From NCBI GenBank assembly GCA_028293765.1, contig JAQGOG010000011.1, positions 35,767 through 99,766 of the forward strand: a stretch of DNA of 64,000 nt, written 5' to 3'. The notes below the pieces were generated by a model that worked only from the letters and a program-made list of their open reading frames with translations, was not told the DNA's origin and searched no databases. Source of the stretch: Gammaproteobacteria bacterium (lineage in GTDB: Bacteria; Pseudomonadota; Gammaproteobacteria; Steroidobacterales; Steroidobacteraceae). The position numbers and the translations under genes were made by a program. Of the stretch, positions 9,135 through 16,199 are shown piece after piece; positions within the stretch are counted from its first letter, which is position 1, and every line of letters begins with the position of its first letter.

Positions 9135-10349
9135 ATGGCGGCGACGAGCGAGACCATCACGGGCCAGGGCGCGGTCGCGGCGAGCGACGGCAATGCCTAC
9201 GGAAGACCCCCGCAGCATTCGAACGATCTGCTGACGAAAGTCGGTCCGGGCACGCCCTGCGGCGAGTTGCTCCGGCGTTACTGGCAGCCGATCGCTGCCT
9301 CCTCTGAGGTGCGCGATCTGCCGCGTAAAATAAGAGTCCTCGGCGAGGATCTCGTGCTGTTCCGGGACCGTGCGGGTCGTGCCGGTCTGTTGTATCCCCG
9401 CTGTATGCATCGGGGCACGTCGCTCCACTACGGCCGCATCGAAGCCGAAGGCATCCGCTGCTGCTATCACGGCTGGCTGTTCGATGTGCAGGGCCGGTGC
9501 CTGGAGCAACCGTGCGAGCCGGATGGTGGCCGCCATCGAGACGCCGCGCGTCAGCCCTGGTATCCGGTCGAAGAGCGTTACGGACTCGTGTTCGCGTATC
9601 TCGGGCCGCCTGACAGAAAACCCGTACTGCCTCGCTATGACAATCTCGAGAGTCTGACCTCAGACGAAGAGTTGTGGGTCGCCGTTGGAGGGTTCGGCTC
9701 GACGGGAGACGCGTCGCTATCCTTAGTGCCCTACAGCTGGATTCACATGAACGATAACGTGATGGACCCATTCCACGTGCTCGTTCTGCACACCACGTTC
9801 AGTGGCGTGCAGTTTCACCAGCAGTTCGCGGTGATGCCTAAGGTGGATTTCTTCTATGCCGACCACGGCGTCTGCTATTCGGCCGTGCGCAAGGTGGAGG
9901 GCGGTCAGGAGGTGGATCGCATTTCCACGTGGCTGATGCCTAACGTCATGAGCGTGCCGGACATCCAGTTCAAATCCGGCCAGTCCGCGATGATCTCGTG
10001 GGTCGTCCCCGTCGACGATTCGCACTACGTGCAGGCGATGGTCATGAAAATTCCGCGGGGCGCCCCGCGGGGCGGCATCCGCCTGAACGGCAAGACCTGG
10101 GGCGAGATGACCGAGGAAGAGCACCAGCGCTTTCCCGGGGATTTCGAAGCGCAGATGGGCCAGGGCCCGATTTCCCTGCATTCCGAGGAGCATCTCGTTA
10201 CGAGCGATCGCGGCATAATGATGCAGCGACGGCTGCTCGAAAAGCAGATAGAGGTCGTCGCACGAGGCGGCAATCCGCTCGGCGTGACGTTTGACGCCGC
10301 CGAGGCACTCGTTAAAGTGCGTTCGGGAAATTTCACCCGGGCCGCATAG
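9135..10349 (+). CDS. Rieske non-haem iron oxygenase, alpha subunit
   Basis: 404 residues. The Rieske [2Fe-2S] site is complete: Cys90-x-His92 (PRCMHRG) and Cys109-x2-His112 (CCYHGW). The mononuclear iron site is visible as DNVMDPFHVLVLH, matching D-x3-D-x2-H-x4-H. This is the catalytic subunit of a ring-hydroxylating dioxygenase or O-demethylase of the phthalate/vanillate type; the substrate is unknown. No ferredoxin or reductase partner is encoded nearby, so electrons must come from elsewhere. GGAGG-like sequence just upstream supports the ATG at 9135. The stop is 1 bp from the stop of the convergent SDR gene. Confidence 0.9.
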   Translation: MAATSETITGQGAVAASDGNAYGRPPQHSNDLLTKVGPGTPCGELLRRYWQPIAASSEVRDLPRKIRVLGEDLVLFRDRAGRAGLLYPRCMHRGTSLHYGRIEAEGIRCCYHGWLFDVQGRCLEQPCEPDGGRHRDAARQPWYPVEERYGLVFAYLGPPDRKPVLPRYDNLESLTSDEELWVAVGGFGSTGDASLSLVPYSWIHMNDNVMDPFHVLVLHTTFSGVQFHQQFAVMPKVDFFYADHGVCYSAVRKVEGGQEVDRISTWLMPNVMSVPDIQFKSGQSAMISWVVPVDDSHYVQAMVMKIPRGAPRGGIRLNGKTWGEMTEEEHQRFPGDFEAQMGQGPISLHSEEHLVTSDRGIMMQRRLLEKQIEVVARGGNPLGVTFDAAEALVKVRSGNFTRAA

Positions 10350-10350
10350 A

Positions 10351-11172
10351 CTAGAAGGGGTCCGTCTTACCCGTGCTGAAATTCGTGATCTTGCCGGCAC
10401 CCTCCATGGTCATCGCATCGATCACCTTGATCAGCTTGCCGATTTCCTGACCGATCGGGGCTGCGCCCTTCATGTTGGCCGCGTCGGCCTTGCTGGCTAC
10501 GAAAATGGGCTGCACCAGCCCTACGACGACGCCCTTGGGCTTCATGGCGATCGAGAGCAGCACCATGTACTTGTTCAGCGCCGCTTTGCTCGCGCCGTAG
10601 TTCATTGCGATCGCGCCCGGCAGCGGCTGACCGAACGAGCCCGCGAGCGAGGTCACCGAAATGACCTTCTTTGTCTTCGAATGCTCGACGTTCGCCATGA
10701 AGGCTTGCGCGACACGCATGGGGCCCAATGCGTTCACGTCAAAGTCGCGTCTAGCGGCGTCGAAGTCGATCTTGTCGTAGGTCTCGCTTACCGCGGCCAT
10801 ATCCGCCGCGAACGTCGGTTCGACGGCCGCCGCGTTGTTCAACAAAACATCGATGGGCTGGTCGCGATACTTTTCCGCGACGCCGCGGATCATCGCCGTG
10901 TCCGTGACGTCCAGACGCTCGAGGGCGACCTGGGGATGTGAGGACGCGATTTCACTTAGCGCGGCAAGGCCCGGATCCCCGTTCGCGTGGCGCGACGTCG
11001 CGATGACGTTCCAGCCCCGGTCGGCGTACTGGCGCGCCAGCTCGAGCCCAATGCCTCGATTCGCCCCGGTGATGAGCACTGTCGGTGCGTCCTTCTTGAA
11101 TGCGGCATCGGCGGCGTAGGGCAGGAGGATACAGACCGCGGTAATCAGAATCGATTTGAACATCGTCGCCAT
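10351..11172 (-). CDS. Short-chain dehydrogenase/reductase with N-terminal signal-like segment
   Basis: 273 residues. The SDR core is intact: cofactor motif TGANRGIG, NNAA, and a Ser...YGASK catalytic set (SVTSLAGS then NYGASKAAL). The N-terminal ~23 residues (MFKSILITAVCILLPYAADA) look like a Sec signal peptide ending AxA, unusual for an NAD(P)-dependent enzyme because the periplasm lacks free cofactor. Substrate unknown; the sequence resembles the C-factor-like SDR branch. GGAG 6 bases upstream fixes the ATG at 11172; a second ATG follows 3 codons later. It is convergent with the Rieske gene. Confidence 0.85.
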   Translation of the reverse strand: MATMFKSILITAVCILLPYAADAAFKKDAPTVLITGANRGIGLELARQYADRGWNVIATSRHANGDPGLAALSEIASSHPQVALERLDVTDTAMIRGVAEKYRDQPIDVLLNNAAAVEPTFAADMAAVSETYDKIDFDAARRDFDVNALGPMRVAQAFMANVEHSKTKKVISVTSLAGSFGQPLPGAIAMNYGASKAALNKYMVLLSIAMKPKGVVVGLVQPIFVASKADAANMKGAAPIGQEIGKLIKVIDAMTMEGAGKITNFSTGKTDPF

Positions 11173-11299
11173 GGCTCCAGCGCTTGACCTTGAGCGGAGA
11201 ATCTTACGGCAGAAAGCAGCCCGGCGGTGACCGGTTGGAGGACGGGCGCCGCGGTTTCGAACCCCATGATCGGCGGCAATCTCGTGGGGACTGCGCGTC

Positions 11300-11741
11300 T
11301 CAGTCGTGCGGGGGTTCCCAGGCCGTGTAGCCGGCGAGATTCCGGAACTGGATTCCCTTCAATTCCCGCAGTAGCGACTGAACGGCTTGCCCGAGACATT
11401 GCTGTCGATGGTGAGCTTTGCGGTACGGGACTGCGCTCCTTTGATACCCAGCAGCCGATCCAGCAATTCGTCCTTGCGCCAGGCCGAAGCGACGCTGCAA
11501 TCCTGGGTAAATCCGATCGCCCGGTAGAACGGCAGCGATCTGTCCAGGTTCGCTACCATGGGACCGGCAAACGCGATACTCAGGACTGCGCCTTGCTCGT
11601 GTTCCGGCACCTGCCTCGCGGCTGCCTGCGCGGCCGCGCCAGGCGTCTGAGAGTATGCTGCGCCGCGACGCTGAACAGCGATGCACCGGCCACCGCCATG
11701 ATCTTGATACTGGAGATTCTGGAAACTATTCGTTTGCTCAC
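11300..11741 (-). pseudogene. Frame-broken glyoxalase/VOC-fold protein
   Basis: Protein-like sequence continues through three reading frames on the minus strand. A GTG at 11741 opens a signal-like segment (SKRIVSRISSIKIMAVAGAS, VAAQ). A second frame carries a VOC-type core (PMVANLDRSLPFYRAIGF, then KLTIDSNVSGKPF). A third frame ends with LLRELKGIQFRNLAGYTAW and a stop at 11300. The order and spacing are those of one ~145-residue gene with two frameshifts. The function of the intact form would be a secreted VOC protein of unknown activity. Sequencing error is the alternative explanation. Confidence 0.6.
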
Positions 11742-11853
11742 GTGTCCCCCTAACAGAATGAGCCCCCACTTTGAGCTCAGCGCCGACTGCTGTGCATCTG
11801 AATGGGTCGGCGCCCAATTTGCGCCGGTCAGCGGTACTTGCGTCAGAACGAGA

Positions 11854-12972
11854 TTGTTGAGCCAGTCACTGCGCCGGTATGGCGCCCGTGCGTGGTTGCT
11901 GGTCGGCGCGGCGCTGTTGGCGAGTTGCGCGAGTGAGAAGCCCATGCCGGGGAACGCGCCGCCGGCGCTGACTCCGGCGCAGGGCCGGGCGCTTATCAAT
12001 CGAGCGCTGCCGGCTGCAGTGCCGGACCGCGCGGGTTGGGTTACCGATCTGTATGCCGGCTTTGCCGCGCAGGCCATACAACCCACCCACGAAAATGTCT
12101 GCGCCGTGATTGCGGTCATCGAGCAGGAATCGGGGTTTCGCGTCAACCCGGCGGTGCCCGGGTTGCGGGCGATCGCCTGGCGGGAAATCGATAGCCGCGC
12201 CGAGCACGCCGGGGTGCCGCGGCTCATCGTGCACACGGCATTGCAACTGAAGTCCTCCACCGGGCGCAGCTATAGCGACCGGATCGATGCCGCGAAGACC
12301 GAAAAGGAGCTCAGCGATATCTTCGAGGACTTCATCGGCACAGTGCCCCTGGGCCGGAAGTTATTCTCGGGCTGGAACCCGGTGCGCACTCGCGGCCCGA
12401 TGCAAGTCAATGTCGCCTTCGTCGAGCAGTCCGCCGCCGCGAAGTCGTACCCCTACCCGGTAAAGGTGAGTCTCGAGGATGAGCTGTTTACGCGCCGGGG
12501 AAGTTTGTATTTCGGCATAGCCCATCTCCTCGGGTACCCGGCCTCATACGACAGATACCTCTACCGCTTCGCCGACTTCAACGCGGGCCAGTACGCCAGC
12601 CGTAATGCCGCGTTCCAAAACGCCGTCAGCAGCGCCTCGGGCATCCCGCTGACACCGGACGGTGCGCTGCTGCCCCACGACAGCGGCGCGAAAGGCAGTA
12701 CCGAGCTGGCGCTGGATACGCTGGCCGGGCGGTTGACTGTGGGCGCAAGCGCGATCCACAGCGCCCTCGAGCAGGCGAAAAGCAAAGACTTCGAACAAAC
12801 GCCGCTATACCAACAGGTATTCACGCTCGCCGCAGCGGCGGACCGCCGGCCGCCCGCTGCGGCGCTGGTGCCGCGTATCAAGCTGCATGGCCCGAAAATC
12901 AGCCGCAATCTGACGACCGACTGGTACGCGCGTCGGGTCGACGAGCGTTTCAAACGCTGCCTGGACCGATAG
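11854..12972 (+). CDS. DUF1615 family lipoprotein
   Basis: About 372 residues. The start region has a lipoprotein signal: RRYGARAWLLVGAALLASC, with LLAS-Cys as lipobox, so the mature protein should be membrane-anchored. The body matches DUF1615: NVCAVIAVIEQESGFRVNP (with an E-S pair recalling lytic transglycosylase folds), GRKLFSGWNPVRTRGPMQ and FADFNAGQYASRNAAFQ. A wall-active role is suggested by these motifs but not shown. The frame is open far upstream, but that stretch overlaps the VOC pseudogene; TTG at 11854 or 11857 gives a normal-length signal peptide, while an ATG at 11758 would place the lipobox Cys near residue 60. Confidence 0.8.
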   Translation: MLSQSLRRYGARAWLLVGAALLASCASEKPMPGNAPPALTPAQGRALINRALPAAVPDRAGWVTDLYAGFAAQAIQPTHENVCAVIAVIEQESGFRVNPAVPGLRAIAWREIDSRAEHAGVPRLIVHTALQLKSSTGRSYSDRIDAAKTEKELSDIFEDFIGTVPLGRKLFSGWNPVRTRGPMQVNVAFVEQSAAAKSYPYPVKVSLEDELFTRRGSLYFGIAHLLGYPASYDRYLYRFADFNAGQYASRNAAFQNAVSSASGIPLTPDGALLPHDSGAKGSTELALDTLAGRLTVGASAIHSALEQAKSKDFEQTPLYQQVFTLAAAADRRPPAAALVPRIKLHGPKISRNLTTDWYARRVDERFKRCLDR

Positions 12973-13264
12973 TTTCCGGCATCGTCCGGCGCATGGCCCG
13001 ATGTGTCCATCATGCCCGACGATCCAACGGGTAATACAAACATCCCGACGATCATGATCGGCGAGAAGGCGGCGGACATGATACGCGGACGCTGCCTCGC
13101 GCCGGAGGCACTCGATGCGCTTTGAACTGGCATCTACATTTTATGGTCGTGACGGTAGGCGGCAACAATCCTTTCGGACCCAACGAGGGCTTGTATGTCC
13201 ACGCCTATGCGTTGCCGCCCGCGCAGACTGTAAGCGCTGCCGCGCCGTGAGCAGTTGAGCTGCT
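12973..13264. other. Intergenic stretch with possible coding remnants
   Basis: 292 bases between the convergent DUF1615 and ankyrin genes. Two short plus-strand open frames have protein-like composition: 13012-13125 (contains NTNIPTIMIGEKAADMIR) and 13143-13250 (contains NPFGPNEGLYVHAYALP). They are in different frames and neither has a ribosome site. I could not assign a family; they may be decayed ends of a lost gene. Confidence 0.35.
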
Positions 13265-14869
13265 CTAGTTCGCAGTGGATCTAATTGCGACCGGAGACTT
13301 GTCGCTGACCGTGTCGCCGGCCGTGGGCGGACTTGCGCCCGGGCTCATCAGTTGCCGCAGTAGCGCTGCCGTTTCCGGATGCGGATCGGAGCTCCCACGT
13401 CCGGAGCTGCTGGCGCTGCCCATCGCGATATCGGCGGCTGTACGGCCGCGCACGTCTTTCGCTAACAGCTCGACGTGATGTGCCGCCAAGACCTTCACCA
13501 CATCGTTCCAGCCCCAAGCTGCCGCCCCGTGCAGAGCGGTCTGCCCGTTGGCGTCACGGGCACTGATGTCTGCACCACCCGCCAGCAGCGCGTCCACTGC
13601 ATCCACGGCCTGCGCTTCTGTTTTATAGCGACCCCGCGTATCGATATTAGTAGAGGCGTTGCCCGCCGCGGCCATGAGCGGCGTTATTCCGGCAGCAGTA
13701 GGCAGAGAGGGATTGGCGCCGTGCGCGAGCAATAGGCGCATTGCGGGCACGTCGCCCGCTTTCGCGGCCCGAATGAGGGGAGTGGCTCCAATGCTCAACA
13801 GCCCATCCCCACCGCGATCGTCACGAAGGGATCGATACGGCGGAAAAAGCTTCAGCTGCAGATTTGGATTGGCGCCGGCCTCGAGCAGCAGCTGGATGAG
13901 ATCGAGGCTGGTGGTCGCATCCAGCGACGGTCGGTCGGCCCGGCCCCCCACTGGCAGTGTGTTCGCATCCACAGCCGCATACAGAGCCGACCGCCCCCAT
14001 CGATCCCACTTGTCCACGACAGCGCCCTTCCTGACCAGGAGCGCGGCGACGTCGAAATTGAAATTGAGCGTCGCCATGAGCAGCGGGCTGACTCCATCAG
14101 GATCCGGCAGATCGAGATCGGCGCCCGTCTTCGCGAGTATTCGCGCACAGTCGACGCATCCCCTGCGAGCGGCGAAGAGCAGCGGTGTGAAGCCGCCCGA
14201 GGGGCGCTCTTGCATGCGTGGCTCTGAAGTGACTTGCCGCTCCCACTCGTTGACATCGGATCGAGCGTTCACCTGCGCGCCCTGTTTCACCAGCAAATCG
14301 ACCATTGCCGGCTGATTTTCGGCGGCCGCCCACATCAGCGGTGTCTGCCCGCGCCAACCTTCGCAAGCATTCACATTCGCGCCGTGCCTGATGAGGCGGC
14401 GCGCGGACTCGACATTGCTCGTGCGGGCAATGATCATCAGTGCGGTCTGTCCGTCGATATTTGCTGACTCGGCGTCCGCGCCGGCTGCCAGCAGCCGCTG
14501 AATCACTCTTACGTTGCCGAGGACTGCGGCCTCCGACATCGGCGTTGCCCCGTAGTCGTTCTTGAAGTTGACCTTCGCTCCAGCAGCCAACAGGCGATCG
14601 ATCAACTGTTCGTCGTTGTGGTACACCGCCCAATGCAGCGCGCTGGTGCCGTCCGCCGTTCGCTGGTTGACGTCCGGCCGCGGCTTCGTGCCAAGCATCG
14701 CGAGCACGGCAGTGGAATCGTTTCGACGAGCAGCTAGCACGAGCGGCGCGGGTGTTTCCACAGCCTCGACCACCACGTCCGCAGCACTTGCGCGCGTGGC
14801 GCCTGCGACACCCAGCGCCAGCGCTATCAGGACGGGCAGCATGCGCGGTTGTCGTTCTGCACGGGGCAT
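13265..14869 (-). CDS. Exported ankyrin-repeat protein
   Basis: About 534 residues. A Sec-type signal (MLPVLIALALGVAGATRASA) is followed by roughly ten ankyrin repeats with the usual G-x-TPL/TALH-A-A pattern, e.g. DGTSALHWAVYHNDEQLI, YGATPMSEAAVLGNVRVI, WRGQTPLMWAAAENQPAM and NGQTALHGAAAWGWNDVV. Such repeats bind proteins; the export signal places it outside the cytoplasm. The start at 14869 leaves 4 bp after the DUF1552 stop; an internal ATG at 14842 is possible. It is the third gene of a minus-strand operon with the DUF1592 and DUF1552 proteins, a grouping I recall from other environmental genomes, so it may scaffold them. Confidence 0.88.
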   Translation of the reverse strand: MPRAERQPRMLPVLIALALGVAGATRASAADVVVEAVETPAPLVLAARRNDSTAVLAMLGTKPRPDVNQRTADGTSALHWAVYHNDEQLIDRLLAAGAKVNFKNDYGATPMSEAAVLGNVRVIQRLLAAGADAESANIDGQTALMIIARTSNVESARRLIRHGANVNACEGWRGQTPLMWAAAENQPAMVDLLVKQGAQVNARSDVNEWERQVTSEPRMQERPSGGFTPLLFAARRGCVDCARILAKTGADLDLPDPDGVSPLLMATLNFNFDVAALLVRKGAVVDKWDRWGRSALYAAVDANTLPVGGRADRPSLDATTSLDLIQLLLEAGANPNLQLKLFPPYRSLRDDRGGDGLLSIGATPLIRAAKAGDVPAMRLLLAHGANPSLPTAAGITPLMAAAGNASTNIDTRGRYKTEAQAVDAVDALLAGGADISARDANGQTALHGAAAWGWNDVVKVLAAHHVELLAKDVRGRTAADIAMGSASSSGRGSSDPHPETAALLRQLMSPGASPPTAGDTVSDKSPVAIRSTAN

Positions 14870-14873
14870 GAAT

Positions 14874-16196
14874 CTAGATCTCAGAGACGGATCCCGTACT
14901 GTCACCCACCTTGTCAATGGGCACTCCGGCACGCTGCAGCATCGTGAGCAGCACGTTTGCGAGCGGTGTGCGCTGCTCGAAATTGAGATGCTGTCCTCCT
15001 TTGACCTTGCCGTAGCCGCCGCCCAGCAGCGCCGTGGGCAGCGGATATTGGTTGTGCAGGTTGCTGTTGCTCATGTTACTGCCGTAGAGCAGGATCGAAT
15101 GATCCAGCATGCTCCCGTCGCCGTCCGGCATTTTTCCGAGCTTGTCGATGAACTTGGCGAACACGCTCGTGTGATACCGCTGGATCTTGACCAGCCGCGC
15201 TTTTTTCGCCTCGTCGTTGGAGTGATGCGAGAGTGCGTGGAAGGCGTCCGGGACCCCGATGTGATTGTAGGTCTGCTCGCTGACTTCGGCCGCTAGCATG
15301 AAGGTCTGGATGCGCGTCAGGTTGCCCTGATAGGCGAGGGCGATGAGATCGAACATCAGATTCAACTGCTCGTCGAAATTCTCGGAAGTTGCGCCCGGCA
15401 CCTCGGGAAGATTGAGCGCCGCTATGTCGCCACGCTGGGAGTTGTTCACACGCCGCTCGATTTCGCGCACGCTCTCCAGGTAATCGTTCAAAGTGGCGCG
15501 ATCCTGCGGTCCGAGCGTGCGGCTCAGAGCAACGGTCTCGTTTGAAATCATGTCGAGCAGGCTCGTGGTTTGCCGCGTGAGGAAGCGCCGCTCTGCAGGA
15601 GAGTCGCCCTGGCCGAACAGGCGCAAGAAGAGCTGTCGAGGATTGCTCTCCACCGGCAGCGGCGTCGCTGGCGTGCTGAACGAAAGCGTTCCCGAGTAGC
15701 TGCATCCGTAGCCGCGCTCACAAGCGCTGCCGACGCCGTGCCCCTGAGCTGTGGCAACTTCGAGCGAGGGATAGGGGGTGTCCTGGCCGATGTACTTTGC
15801 CGCCAGCTGGTCGACGGTCGCAGCCATATTCGGCGTCGAGCTTTCCTTCGGATGTACGCACGATAGCCACGTCGCCGGGACGAGCGCGTGTACAGCCCGG
15901 CTCTCTCCGGGTTTGTTGCCTATGTTGCTGAGGATGGTCATCTGGCTGCGGAACGGTGCGAGCGGCTCGAGGATCGGGCTCATATCGAAGTTGCGACCCA
16001 CCGCGGTGGGTGTCCACTTCTCCATGATGGCCCCGTGCGGGAAATAGAAGAATCCCAACCGCGGCTTCGGGGCGGCAGCGGTATTGGCTAGCGCCGTCGC
16101 GGCGGGAATCATCGCGTTCAGTAGCGGGAGGGAGACCGTGGCGCCCATCCCGCGAAGTACGGTGCGTCGGGAGAGATGCTTCTTGGTGATAAACAC
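14874..16196 (-). CDS. DUF1552 family protein with twin-arginine signal
   Basis: 440 residues. A Tat-type leader (KKHLSRRTVLRGMGATVS) precedes a DUF1552 body: PKPRLGFFYFPHGAIMEKW, MTILSNIGNKPGESRAVHA, VREIERRVNNSQ and SILLYGSNMSNSNLHNQYP. The family is of unknown function and distantly resembles DUF1501/sulfatase-like secreted proteins; Tat export suggests folding or cofactor loading in the cytoplasm. It starts 3 bp after the DUF1592 gene and ends 4 bp before the ankyrin gene, so the three form a tight operon. DUF1552 and DUF1592 genes are habitual neighbours. Confidence 0.92.
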   Translation of the reverse strand: MFITKKHLSRRTVLRGMGATVSLPLLNAMIPAATALANTAAAPKPRLGFFYFPHGAIMEKWTPTAVGRNFDMSPILEPLAPFRSQMTILSNIGNKPGESRAVHALVPATWLSCVHPKESSTPNMAATVDQLAAKYIGQDTPYPSLEVATAQGHGVGSACERGYGCSYSGTLSFSTPATPLPVESNPRQLFLRLFGQGDSPAERRFLTRQTTSLLDMISNETVALSRTLGPQDRATLNDYLESVREIERRVNNSQRGDIAALNLPEVPGATSENFDEQLNLMFDLIALAYQGNLTRIQTFMLAAEVSEQTYNHIGVPDAFHALSHHSNDEAKKARLVKIQRYHTSVFAKFIDKLGKMPDGDGSMLDHSILLYGSNMSNSNLHNQYPLPTALLGGGYGKVKGGQHLNFEQRTPLANVLLTMLQRAGVPIDKVGDSTGSVSEI

Positions 16197-16199
16197 GGG

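Noticed and set aside
11227..11853. Long N-terminal extension of the DUF1615 frame
   Set aside because: It overlaps a minus-strand VOC remnant and would bury the lipobox; a start near 11854 gives a normal lipoprotein signal.
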